From JBAYJM01 sp964350585 (GTDB lineage: Bacteria > Patescibacteriota > Patescibacteriia > 2-01-FULL-39-33), in assembly GCA_964350585.1 (NCBI GenBank), contig CAYGKC010000022.1, positions 1 to 18,705 of the forward strand: a stretch of DNA of 18,705 nt. Reading direction: 5' to 3'. The notes under the pieces were generated by a model that did not search any database, was not told where the DNA came from, and worked only from the letters and a program-made list of their open reading frames with translations. The translations under genes and the position numbers were made by a program. The number at the start of each line of letters is the position of its first letter. Within the stretch, counting starts at the first letter, position 1. Shown here piece by piece: positions 7,369 to 14,346 of this stretch.

Positions 7369-9927
7369 ATGGCAAGATATAAAAGAAGAAAATATTTAAG
7401 GAGCAGAAGAAGTTCTGAAGATGGCGGAGCAACATCAATCAGACAACTCCAAATATCTTCAGATACTAAAATGGGAATTTTTATTATTTTTTTATTTGCG
7501 ATTGCAGCCTTAAGTATTTTAGCCCTTTTTGGACAATCGGGCGTATTTTTTTCAGGCTTAAAATCACTCCAAGCTTATTTAATGGGAAATTTGAAGATTC
7601 TTTTTCCTGTTATTCTAGTTGTCTGGGCTTATTTTTTGCTCAGAAAGGATAAATACAATTTAAAGATTATAAACTATGTAGGAGCTATTTTGGCAATAAT
7701 CGGCTTAACCGGTTTATGGCATTTGAATTTTGGAATTTGGGAATTGTTTGATAGAGCAAACGAAGGTCTCGGAGGAGGATACTTAGGTTTAATTTTATCA
7801 TGGCCGCTTTTAAAATACATGAATTATTTAGGAGGAATTGTGGTATGTATTTCTGTTTTCTTGGTTGGAATACTGCTTGCTTTTGAGATGTCAGCACATG
7901 GATTGCTTTGGCCTATCATTTTTATTAAATTTTTAATTGCAAAATTTACAAAACTTAACTTATGGTTCAGGGAAAGAAGAACAAACAGGCAAATTACTAA
8001 ATTAAGTTCAGTTGTTGATGTAGATGATGAGATAGAAGAAGAAAGTGCAGAAACTCCTGTAGCCGTAATGGAAGATGAAGATAAGGAAGAGGAGGAAGAA
8101 CCTCATTTTGCAAAAAAAGATATTGCCCAGGCGCAAGATGAAAAAAATAAAAATGAAGAAGAATCATTTGTTCCCAAAAAATTTGGAAAAAAAATCGTTT
8201 TACCTTTGGAATTAGTATCAAGCAAGGCGGGAAAACCGACTTCAGGAGATATAAAAAATAATCAGGAAGTTATCAAAAGAACTTTAGCCAACTTTAATAT
8301 TCCGGTCGAAATGGGCTTGGTAAATGTCGGTCCAACCGTAACGCAGTATACTCTAAGACCCGCAGACGGCGTTAAACTATCAAAAATAACAAATCTAAAC
8401 AGTGATTTAGCCTTGGCCCTGGCTGCGCATCCGATTAGAATAGAGGCGCCAATACCGGGCAGATCATTGGTTGGTATAGAAATACCTAATCAAATGGCAG
8501 CCAAGGTTACTATGGGTGAACTTTTACTTAGTAAGGAATACAAAGAAAGAAAGGGAAATCTATCATTAGCCTTAGGAAAAGATGTCAGTGGTAATTCTTA
8601 TTTTGCTAATCTTGAAAGGATGCCCCACTTGCTTATAGCAGGAGCAACAGGCTCAGGAAAATCAGTATGCGTAAATTCTATTATTGTCAGTTTGCTTTAT
8701 CAAAATAACCCTGATGAGCTTAAATTTATTTTAGTTGATCCAAAAAGAGTGGAGTTGACTGTTTATAACAAAATACCTTATCTTCTAACTCCAGTGATTA
8801 CTGATGTAAAAAAGACTGTGCTGGCATTAAAATGGTGCGTTTGTGAAATGGAAAGGAGATTTGAATTACTCTCAAAATTCGGCAGAAGAAATATTGCTTC
8901 TTATAATCAGGATTATCCCAATGAAAAACTGCCATATATAGTGTTTATTATAGATGAATTAGCTGATTTAATGGCTGCTGCTTCGGGCGATATTGAGGGA
9001 GGAATTGTCCGATTAGCCCAAATGGCTCGCGCAGTCGGAATACACTTAATACTTGCGACGCAGAGGCCTTCTATTGAGGTAATTACAGGCTTGATAAAAG
9101 CAAATATACCGGCAAGAATATCTTTCGCCGTAGCCTCTTTGATTGACTCCAGGACTATACTAGACGCATCCGGGGCAGAAAAGTTGGTTGGAAGGGGAGA
9201 TATGCTTTATTTGGGCCCTGACATTTCAAGGCCTAAAAGAATTCAAGGAGTATTTCTTTCGGATAAGGAAATATTTACAGTTATTAACTATATAAAACAA
9301 TTTGGGGAAGCGGATTATATTGAAGCTATGGGGGAAAGACAAGGCGGATTTGCTATGTCTAGTGGTATGGGCGGAGATGAGGATGGAGATTCTCTTTTGG
9401 GAGAAGCAAAAGAAATTATTGCTCAATCTGGTAAGGCTTCCGCATCACTGTTGCAAAGACGCTTAAAAATAGGCTATGCTCGAGCTGCAAGAATTTTAGA
9501 CTTACTGGAAGAACAAGGAATAATTGGTCCTGCTGATGGCGCAAAGGCAAGAGAAGTATTTCTAGACAAAATATCAAACAATATTAATCCAATAGAATTT
9601 GCCGCCAAGGAGCATGATTTGGAGGGGGAGTTATTAGGTAATAATAATGAAGAGCCTTCATTTACTTCTTTTTCACGAGTTGACAAAAAAGAAATAACAG
9701 AAGACAATCCTTTTATTGAAGATGAACAGATAGAAGAAGATGATAATAACGGAGAAGAAGAGGAGGACCAGGGCGAGTCAGTTGATTTAACTGAATTTAC
9801 TAATGAAGAAGAAGAGCAAGAAGAAACTGATTTAGAGTTAAGTAATGAAGAAGGGGAGGTAGAAAAAAAAGAAGAAAATAAAAATATAAAAAGTAGTTCA
9901 TTTTTTAATGATGGAGAATGGTCTTAA
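7369..9927 (+). CDS. ftsK: DNA translocase FtsK/SpoIIIE
   Basis: An 852-aa septal DNA pump that moves chromosome ends through the closing septum. The N-terminal part has four to five membrane segments (about 35-57, 66-88, 100-118, 140-172 and 178-190). A short acidic linker follows (about 213-262). The motor has Walker A GATGSGKS at 425-432 and Walker B FIIDELADLM with D529-E530. The winged-helix gamma domain (about 680-745) carries KASASLLQRRLKIGYARAAR, the DNA-reading helix that recognises KOPS/SRS-type polarity sequences. Unlike most FtsK proteins, which end soon after gamma, it has about 105 more residues rich in Glu and Asp. It begins 119 bases from the divergent glycan block and is followed after 11 bases by the membrane HTH gene. 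Confidence 0.97.
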   Translation: MARYKRRKYLRSRRSSEDGGATSIRQLQISSDTKMGIFIIFLFAIAALSILALFGQSGVFFSGLKSLQAYLMGNLKILFPVILVVWAYFLLRKDKYNLKIINYVGAILAIIGLTGLWHLNFGIWELFDRANEGLGGGYLGLILSWPLLKYMNYLGGIVVCISVFLVGILLAFEMSAHGLLWPIIFIKFLIAKFTKLNLWFRERRTNRQITKLSSVVDVDDEIEEESAETPVAVMEDEDKEEEEEPHFAKKDIAQAQDEKNKNEEESFVPKKFGKKIVLPLELVSSKAGKPTSGDIKNNQEVIKRTLANFNIPVEMGLVNVGPTVTQYTLRPADGVKLSKITNLNSDLALALAAHPIRIEAPIPGRSLVGIEIPNQMAAKVTMGELLLSKEYKERKGNLSLALGKDVSGNSYFANLERMPHLLIAGATGSGKSVCVNSIIVSLLYQNNPDELKFILVDPKRVELTVYNKIPYLLTPVITDVKKTVLALKWCVCEMERRFELLSKFGRRNIASYNQDYPNEKLPYIVFIIDELADLMAAASGDIEGGIVRLAQMARAVGIHLILATQRPSIEVITGLIKANIPARISFAVASLIDSRTILDASGAEKLVGRGDMLYLGPDISRPKRIQGVFLSDKEIFTVINYIKQFGEADYIEAMGERQGGFAMSSGMGGDEDGDSLLGEAKEIIAQSGKASASLLQRRLKIGYARAARILDLLEEQGIIGPADGAKAREVFLDKISNNINPIEFAAKEHDLEGELLGNNNEEPSFTSFSRVDKKEITEDNPFIEDEQIEEDDNNGEEEEDQGESVDLTEFTNEEEEQEETDLELSNEEGEVEKKEENKNIKSSSFFNDGEWS

Positions 9928-9938
9928 ACTGACAAACT

Positions 9939-10574
9939 ATGCAAAAAGATTATAATTTTGGCGAATTGCTTTATAATTTTAGGCAAAAAAAAAGAGTAAA
10001 TTTGGACGTTGTTAGTAAAAAATGCAAAATACCCTTTAAATATCTTGAGGCACTGGAAAGCAGTGACTTTTTAAACCTTCCAAAGAAAAAGTGGAAGAAA
10101 TATCTTAAAACTTATTGTAATTTTTTAGGTATAAAATTTAAAGATGTATATTTTAAGGCAAAAAATGATTATAAAAAAACACTTTTTAATAAAGATAGGC
10201 AGAAAATAAACTTTTTTAAATCATGGCATAAGACTGTTAAAAAAGTAATTATTTTTATTGTTGTTGCGGCTGTGTTTATTTTTTTAGCTTATAAAGTTAA
10301 CCAAATATTTTCTCCTCCGTCACTTGTAATAATTGAACCGCAGGACAGTTTAAAAACATTAGATAAAGAGCTAACAGTTAAGGGCAAATCGCAAAAAGAA
10401 GTTGAAATGACAATAAATAATAATGTAATTTTTGTTGATGCTAATGGTGATTTTGAAGAACAGATAGACTTGCAAAGAGGACTGAATCTTATTACAGTTA
10501 CGGCAAAAAAGAAGTATAGTAGACAAAATCAAATAAATTTAAGAGTATTATTGCTCGAAGAAGCAGAAAATTAA
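9939..10574 (+). CDS. RodZ-like membrane protein: HTH domain, one TM helix, extracytoplasmic Ig-like domain
   Basis: A 211-aa single-pass membrane protein. Residues about 5-70 form an HTH_25 (RodZ-type, Xre-like) domain, including GELLYNFRQKKRVNLDVVS and a PFKYLEALE helix. A Lys-rich stretch then leads to one hydrophobic helix at about 103-121. The outside part (about 128-211) contains LVIIEPQDSLKTLDKELTVKG, an Ig-like/Glucodextran_B-type beta domain. In RodZ the HTH binds MreB, linking cell shape to the wall; no mreB lies here, so that role is not shown. It could instead act in division, given the 11-base spacing to ftsK, with which it is probably co-transcribed. The domain layout is clear; the exact function is inferred. 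Confidence 0.75.
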   Translation: MQKDYNFGELLYNFRQKKRVNLDVVSKKCKIPFKYLEALESSDFLNLPKKKWKKYLKTYCNFLGIKFKDVYFKAKNDYKKTLFNKDRQKINFFKSWHKTVKKVIIFIVVAAVFIFLAYKVNQIFSPPSLVIIEPQDSLKTLDKELTVKGKSQKEVEMTINNNVIFVDANGDFEEQIDLQRGLNLITVTAKKKYSRQNQINLRVLLLEEAEN

Positions 10575-10575
10575 T

Positions 10576-10624
10576 CCAGTTGCCATAAGTGATGCTATTT
10601 GTTAAAATTGGCGTAACCAACTGG
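10576..10624. repeat. Inverted repeat flanking the recA promoter
   Basis: CCAGTTG (10576-10582) and CAACTGG (10618-10624) form a perfect 7-bp inverted repeat with 35 bases between the arms. The left arm overlaps the -35 box and the right arm lies just after the predicted start. The centres are 42 bases apart, close to four helical turns. It may be a split operator, an RNA stem with a long loop, or chance; a 7-bp match in a gap this small is not rare. Confidence 0.4.
10580..10608 (+). promoter_or_regulatory. recA promoter
   Basis: -35 TTGCCA (10580-10585) and -10 TAAAAT (10603-10608) are spaced by 17 bases, and TGt (10600-10602) makes an extended -10. The predicted start is near 10615, giving a leader of about 44 nt. 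recA can therefore be transcribed without ftsK. Confidence 0.6.
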
Positions 10625-10658
10625 GGATAAAAATTTTAAATAAATAATTCAGAATATT

Positions 10659-11732
10659 ATGCCAAAGAAAACCAGCGATGAAAATAATCAAGATGGCAAA
10701 TTTGAAGCCGTTGAGGCAGCCGTAAACCAAATAAGAGAAAGATTTGGTGAGGGAGCAATAATGAAATTTGGGGAATCAAAAGCCATGATGGTAGATGTCG
10801 TGCCTACGGGTTGTGTTTCCTTGGATTTGGCTTTAGGTGTTGGCGGTGTTCCAAGAGGCAGGATAGTTGAAATATTCGGTCCTGAGGCATCTGGAAAGAC
10901 TACCCTAGCTCAGCATATTGTGGCTGAAGTACAAAAAATAGGGGGTGTCGCGGCTTTTGTTGACGCAGAGCATGCTTTAGATCCAGATTATGCACGAAAA
11001 ATAGGTGTTAAAGTCAATGAACTGCTTATCTCACAGCCAGATACTGGTGAGCAGGCTTTAGAAATCGTTGAGACTTTGGTGCGATCTAATGCGGTTGATG
11101 TGATAGTAGTCGACTCTGTTGCTGCTTTAGTGCCAAAGGCTGAAATAGAAGGTGATATGGGGGATTCTCACATGGGACTTCAGGCGCGTTTAATGAGCCA
11201 AGCGCTTAGAAAACTGACCGGGGCAATTTCAAAGAGTAAGACAGTTTTGGTTTTTATAAATCAGATTAGGCAGAAAATTGGTGTATTTTTTGGTAATCCT
11301 GAAACAACTACCGGAGGAAATGCTTTGAAGTTCTATTGTTCAGTCAGGATTGAAGTTCGCAGAAGCGCTCAAATAAAGCAGGGAGAAAAAAATATCGGCA
11401 ACAGAGTTAAGGTAAAAGTCGTAAAAAATAAAGTTGCGGCTCCTTTTCAAACTTGTGAATTCGATATTATGTATAACGAAGGAATTTCCTTATCTGGTGA
11501 TTTGATTGACGTTGGCGTAGAAAAAGGAGTCATAAAAAAGTCTGGCAATACTTATTCTTACCGTGAAGAAAAATTAGGAACAGGCCGGGAAAATGTAAAA
11601 GCATTTCTTAAATCAAATCCAAAATTGATGCAAAACGTGAGAAAGGAAATTATGGATGAGGTTGCTGAACTAAAAAAGCAGCAACAAAAAAAGGATGAAG
11701 AAACTGATCAAGGCTTAGAGGTTGCAGAATAA
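10659..11732 (+). CDS. recA: Recombinase RecA
   Basis: A 357-aa RecA of normal length for homologous recombination and repair. Walker A is GPEASGKT (74-81), Walker B is VIVVD (148-152), and the catalytic glutamate is E104 in DAEHALDPDYARK. Loop L1 (EIEGDMGDSHMG, about 162-173) and loop L2, with GNPETTTGGNALKFY (about 212-226), are intact, so DNA binding and ATP hydrolysis should be normal. The C-terminal end is Lys/Gln- then Glu-rich, as in other RecA proteins, where the acidic tail restrains activity. No intein or intron interrupts it. There is no Shine-Dalgarno sequence before the ATG. It is followed by a strong terminator shared with the convergent efp gene. Confidence 0.98.
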   Translation: MPKKTSDENNQDGKFEAVEAAVNQIRERFGEGAIMKFGESKAMMVDVVPTGCVSLDLALGVGGVPRGRIVEIFGPEASGKTTLAQHIVAEVQKIGGVAAFVDAEHALDPDYARKIGVKVNELLISQPDTGEQALEIVETLVRSNAVDVIVVDSVAALVPKAEIEGDMGDSHMGLQARLMSQALRKLTGAISKSKTVLVFINQIRQKIGVFFGNPETTTGGNALKFYCSVRIEVRRSAQIKQGEKNIGNRVKVKVVKNKVAAPFQTCEFDIMYNEGISLSGDLIDVGVEKGVIKKSGNTYSYREEKLGTGRENVKAFLKSNPKLMQNVRKEIMDEVAELKKQQQKKDEETDQGLEVAE

Positions 11733-11744
11733 TATAAACATTAT

Positions 11745-11772
11745 AAAAACCCCGCGTTATGCGGGGTTTTTT
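11745..11772. terminator. Bidirectional intrinsic terminator between recA and efp
   Basis: CCCCGC (11750-11755), loop GTTAT, GCGGGG (11761-11766), then six T. An A-tract (11745-11749) on the other side gives the T-run for the minus strand, so it ends both recA and efp transcripts. Confidence 0.92.
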
Positions 11773-11778
11773 ATGTAT

Positions 11779-12345
11779 TTAATTTACTCTTTCAACATAT
11801 TCTCCAGTATCTGTGTTTATTCTTATTATATCGTTCTCTTTTACAAATAACGGGACTTGAATTTTTAAACCTGTTTCCATTTCTGCTGTTTTAGTAACTC
11901 TGCCTTGCGCACTATTGCCTTTAACTCCTTCTGGGGCGGAAACAACTTTCAGTTCGACTTTCGGAGGAAGTGATATTGAAACCGGATTACCGTTAAAATA
12001 CAGAGCATCAACTTTATCACCGTCTCTTAAATAATCAATCTGAGTTGCAATATTTTCTTTCGATATGGTAAATTGCTCAAAATCATCTTGAGCCATAAAG
12101 TGAAAATTTTCTCCATCGTTATAAAGGTAATCAACTTTTTTTCTTTGCAAATCAGCTTCTTCAACTCTGTCTCCCGGATGGAAGTTGATTTCAGCTACTT
12201 TTCCGTTGATTAAATTTTTAAGTTTGGTTTGCATGACCGGCTTTCGTTGTTGCATTCTGACAAAATGGGCTTCCATTACTACGTATGGCTCGCCATTTTG
12301 AAGAATATTCAGCCCCTTTTTTATGTCATTTAATGTTGAAAGCAT
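11779..12345 (-). CDS. efp: Translation elongation factor P
   Basis: A 188-aa EF-P, which helps ribosomes stalled on polyproline stretches. The ATG at 12345 gives MLSTLNDIKKGLNI, the standard EF-P opening; an upstream TTG at 12357 in the same frame would add four residues and is less likely. Three domains are present, with YLYNDGENFHFM and the C-terminal VPLFVKENDIIRINTDTGEY signatures. In domain I the tip reads FVRMQQRKP where E. coli has FVKPGKGQA. The residue aligned with the modified Lys34 is Gln33, followed by Arg34-Lys35. No epmA, epmB, earP or deoxyhypusine-type gene is in the window. It is the last gene of the rpsF operon, 58 bases after rpsR. Confidence 0.96.
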   Translation of the reverse strand: MLSTLNDIKKGLNILQNGEPYVVMEAHFVRMQQRKPVMQTKLKNLINGKVAEINFHPGDRVEEADLQRKKVDYLYNDGENFHFMAQDDFEQFTISKENIATQIDYLRDGDKVDALYFNGNPVSISLPPKVELKVVSAPEGVKGNSAQGRVTKTAEMETGLKIQVPLFVKENDIIRINTDTGEYVERVN

Positions 12346-12361
12346 GATATTTATCAAATTT

Positions 12362-12395
12362 AAAAAAATAATAATAAGGCAATTATTATTTTTTT
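12362..12395. repeat. AT-rich palindrome between rpsR and efp
   Basis: Thirteen-base arms (12362-12374 and 12383-12395), made of A7 plus TAATAA and its complement, flank an 8-base loop. On the minus strand the stem ends in seven T, so it could act as a weak terminator that lowers efp relative to the ribosomal genes. The stem has no G-C pair, so activity is doubtful. Confidence 0.4.
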
Positions 12396-12403
12396 GATTT
12401 TAA

Positions 12404-12652
12404 TTATTTAGTAACGAATGGCAAAAGCGCCATTATTCTTGCTCTTTTTATGGATTCGGAAAGTTTTCTTTGATGTTTTGAGCAAACGTTGTTTCTTTTG
12501 CGAGGAACTATTTTCCCATAAGAAGAAATAAATCTTCTAATCAAGTTAATATTTTTATAGTCAATATAATCTATGTTATTGACACAGAAAAAACAGAATT
12601 TTTCCTTTTGCAATAAAGAATCTTTATTTTTTTTGTTGTTATTATTGTTCAT
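12404..12652 (-). CDS. rpsR: 30S ribosomal protein bS18
   Basis: An 82-aa bS18, normal in size. It binds bS6 on the 30S platform. The zinc-binding (C+) form is seen: C20-F-F-C23 and C57-S-K-H60 supply four ligands. The family core is LIRRFISSYGKIVPRKR followed by KHQRKLSESIKRARIMALLPF. The N-terminus has a run of five Asn followed by Lys residues. The ATG comes 6 bases after the ssb stop with no Shine-Dalgarno sequence, so it is probably read by coupling. Confidence 0.96.
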   Translation of the reverse strand: MNNNNNKKNKDSLLQKEKFCFFCVNNIDYIDYKNINLIRRFISSYGKIVPRKRNNVCSKHQRKLSESIKRARIMALLPFVTK

Positions 12653-12658
12653 ATTTTT

Positions 12659-13108
12659 TTAAAAAGGTATATCTTCAACTTTAATTTCGTCTTCGACTAT
12701 TTGGTTATTATTATTTTGGTTGCTATTGGAATCGTATTCTGTTTTCGCAGTCGGAGCATAGCCTCCTCCTTGATCCTGTCCTTGTCCTCTAGGGCCAAGT
12801 TGGATATTTTCTGCAATAATTTCTGTTTTCCAATGCTTTGTTCCGCTTTGGTCAGTCCAATTTCTTGTTTGTATTCTTCCTTCGACCATGCAAAGACGTC
12901 CTTTGGCTAAATATTGACCCACGATTTCCGCAAGCTTGCCCCATGCTACAATATTGTGGAATTCAGCTTGTTCTTGTTTTTGACCGTCTTTTGTCCAAAC
13001 TCTGTTGGTAGCGATAGTAAAGGAAGCTACGTTCTGCCCTGTAGTAGTATTTCTTACTTCTGGGTTGGCAGTTAAATTACCGATAATAATTGCTTTGTTG
13101 AGGTTCAT
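12659..13108 (-). CDS. ssb: Single-stranded DNA-binding protein SSB
   Basis: A 149-aa SSB. The OB fold occupies about residues 1-108, beginning MNLNKAIIIGNLTANPEVR and including FHNIVAWGKLAEIVGQYLAKG. A Gly/Gln/Asn-rich linker (about 110-138) leads to the acidic tip EVEDIPF-like end (residues KVEDIPF), the docking peptide for repair and replication proteins. It lies between rpsF and rpsR, the conserved bacterial order, 23 bases after rpsF. Near-perfect agreement with the family leaves little doubt. Confidence 0.97.
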   Translation of the reverse strand: MNLNKAIIIGNLTANPEVRNTTTGQNVASFTIATNRVWTKDGQKQEQAEFHNIVAWGKLAEIVGQYLAKGRLCMVEGRIQTRNWTDQSGTKHWKTEIIAENIQLGPRGQGQDQGGGYAPTAKTEYDSNSNQNNNNQIVEDEIKVEDIPF

Positions 13109-13131
13109 AAAATTATTTTATGAATTATTTA

Positions 13132-13602
13132 TTATAAAACTGAATCGTCGTTTAAAATCTCATTAAGTTTTTCGTCTAAATTTTCAATGCTGACTCGTTT
13201 GTCTTTTTCATTTTTTTCAACTCTTGGTGCTGGTCTTTCTTCACTTCTTTCTTTGTCACCGTCTTTGACTTCTTCTCTTTGTTTCTTTTGCCTAGCAATC
13301 TCTTGAGGAGTAATTTTGTGCTTTTTGATTATTTGGGCTCTTAAAATTTCCTTGTCCAGTCTTAACTCATTGCTGATTTTGGAAACTTTTGTTTCATCTT
13401 CTAATTCAAATTCTACCACAATATAATAGCCATGTGCTATTTTGTTTATTGGGTAAGCCAATTTTTTCTTTCCCAAAAATTCTTTAAAGCCCAAAATAGC
13501 ATCTTGTTTTTGGAGGAAAGTGTTGATTTTTTCTTCAATTTTTTTTGCTTCATCGTCCGTATATTGGTTTGGTACGATGTAAAGCAGTTCGTAGTTTGTC
13601 AT
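13132..13602 (-). CDS. rpsF: 30S ribosomal protein bS6 with charged C-terminal extension
   Basis: A 156-aa bS6. The ferredoxin-like fold occupies about residues 1-95: MTNYELLYIVPNQYTDDEA, KKKLAYPINKIAHGYYIVVEFE and the C-terminal strand region are all typical. Residues about 96-156 are a highly charged extension (Lys, Arg, Glu), ending in SIENLDEKLNEILNDDSVL, likely a short helix. Bacterial bS6 is usually 95-135 residues, so this is long. It heads the rpsF-ssb-rpsR-efp operon. A structured leader of about 140 nt precedes it, and no Shine-Dalgarno sequence is seen before its ATG. Confidence 0.95.
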   Translation of the reverse strand: MTNYELLYIVPNQYTDDEAKKIEEKINTFLQKQDAILGFKEFLGKKKLAYPINKIAHGYYIVVEFELEDETKVSKISNELRLDKEILRAQIIKKHKITPQEIARQKKQREEVKDGDKERSEERPAPRVEKNEKDKRVSIENLDEKLNEILNDDSVL

Positions 13603-13742
13603 TTTTATACTTTATTTAATTTTAAAAAATCCCAAGGCAGGACCTTTGGGAATGTCGTGCCTTTTCTCACTCCTTAAAGTGAGATTCCAAACTGCTTCAG
13701 TTTGGCTGATCCGAGGATCTGGTAAAGGTTATTTAATTTGTG
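13603..13742 (-). promoter_or_regulatory. Structured rpsF leader, possible attenuator
   Basis: Between the predicted start (near 13742) and the rpsF ATG, the minus-strand RNA can form four hairpins in a row: GATCC/GGATC (13708-13719), an 8-bp stem with a 3-base loop (13687-13705), a 7-bp stem (13665-13684), and a G+C-rich stem (13631-13650) followed by six T (13629-13624). A competing pairing, 13658-13663 with 13634-13639 (AAGGCA/TGCCTT), would break the last stem. bS6:bS18 autoregulation through rpsF leaders is known in bacteria, but I could not find the CCG element expected for that motif. Confidence 0.6.
13624..13650 (-). terminator. Terminator-like hairpin inside the rpsF leader
   Basis: On the minus strand, CCCAAAGG and CCTTGGG pair with one bulged A around a 5-base loop, followed by A and six T. 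It ends 21 bases before the rpsF ATG, so if it works it would cut transcription before the operon. Confidence 0.55.
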
Positions 13743-13747
13743 CTTAT

Positions 13748-13776
13748 ATCTTAGCAAACTGGTAATAAAAAGTCAA
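13748..13776 (-). promoter_or_regulatory. Promoter of the rpsF operon
   Basis: -35 TTGACT (13771-13776), a 17-base spacer and -10 TAAGAT (13748-13753) with an extended TGc. The predicted start is near 13742. Confidence 0.65.
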
Positions 13777-13779
13777 CTA

Positions 13780-13807
13780 TTGACAATAACTACATTGACC
13801 ATATAAT
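13780..13807 (+). promoter_or_regulatory. Consensus promoter of the 156-aa gene
   Basis: A perfect TTGACA (13780-13785) and a perfect TATAAT (13802-13807) are separated by 16 bases, the best promoter in the window. Start near 13814, leader about 23 nt. Its -35 is back to back with the rpsF -35, forming the inverted repeat GTCAA-CTA-TTGAC (13772-13784). Confidence 0.85.
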
Positions 13808-13817
13808 TATAAACTAG

Positions 13818-13836
13818 GAGAAAGGAGGGTAAAAAT
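13818..13836 (+). promoter_or_regulatory. Strong Shine-Dalgarno of the 156-aa gene
   Basis: AAAGGAGGG (13821-13829) matches the 16S 3' end fully and sits 7 bases before the ATG, preceded by another AGGAG. It is the only strong ribosome-binding site seen here and fixes the start at 13837. Confidence 0.85.
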
Positions 13837-14307
13837 ATGGATATTTTGTACATTGACACAAGTCCTCGCTATAGCGAAATATTATGTACGGCTGGTTCAC
13901 TTATTTATGTAAACACAGCCAAGGAAGCTTTTAGCTTGCTCAATAAAGCGATTTTTCGTTTTGTTGTAGTCTATAACAACATAGCTTCCGGAGAAAATGG
14001 TTTCCACCCTTTTTGGGATACAATGGCAACTTTCGGTTGTACAAATAACGGGCTCATGCTTATGCAGAGGCAAAGCGTTTTTAGGGGGAATCCCAGAATT
14101 TGCTTGATTTTCGATCCGGTCTTGAATGTTTATCTTAGAGGCAAAAGATTCGCAATTCAAAAAGGACCGGAAAAAAAAATCGTTAATTTCATTTTTAACT
14201 TGCCTCAGGATGCTGTAAACAGGATAATGCTTGCAAACAATCAAGATACAGTCATCACAAAGTTGGCAGAAGATATTGCCATGGCTATTGCATATAGTCA
14301 GCAATAG
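13837..14307 (+). CDS. Uncharacterised 156-aa protein, possible degenerate receiver domain
   Basis: I do not recognise a named family. The N-terminal half resembles a response-regulator receiver fold: a first strand MDILYIDTSPRYSEIL, a helix with AKEAFSLLNKAIFRF, then FVVVYNNIASGENGF, which lines up with the receiver pattern LVLLDIxMPGxNGF. In that alignment the phospho-accepting Asp is Asn47, and the acidic pair after strand 1 is reduced to Ile-Asp-Thr, so phosphorylation is unlikely. The second half (about 70-156) has no motif I know. It has no signal peptide or membrane helix, so it is probably cytoplasmic. It is a single-gene unit with a consensus promoter, a strong ribosome-binding site and its own terminator, suggesting high expression. 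Confidence 0.8.
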   Translation: MDILYIDTSPRYSEILCTAGSLIYVNTAKEAFSLLNKAIFRFVVVYNNIASGENGFHPFWDTMATFGCTNNGLMLMQRQSVFRGNPRICLIFDPVLNVYLRGKRFAIQKGPEKKIVNFIFNLPQDAVNRIMLANNQDTVITKLAEDIAMAIAYSQQ

Positions 14308-14313
14308 CTTTTA

Positions 14314-14345
14314 ATCGGCGTCGAAATGCTGGCGCCGATTTTTTT
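14314..14345 (+). terminator. Intrinsic terminator after the 156-aa gene
   Basis: ATCGGCGTC (14314-14322) pairs with GGCGCCGAT (14331-14339), with one G-T pair and an 8-base loop, followed by a run of T (14339-14345). It separates this gene from the next. Confidence 0.9.
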
Positions 14346-14346
14346 A

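Noticed and set aside
10575..10658. LexA-type SOS box before recA
   Set aside because: Neither the Gram-positive GAAC-N4-GTTC pattern nor a CTG-N10-CAG pattern was found; only the unrelated inverted repeat is present.
13624..13742. T-box riboswitch in front of rpsF
   Set aside because: No AGGGUGGNACCGCG-like T-box sequence is present and the operon does not encode amino-acid genes.
13897..14304. Minus-strand frame of 135 codons over the 156-aa gene
   Set aside because: The plus-strand frame has a consensus promoter, strong ribosome-binding site and terminator; the minus frame has none and no motif.
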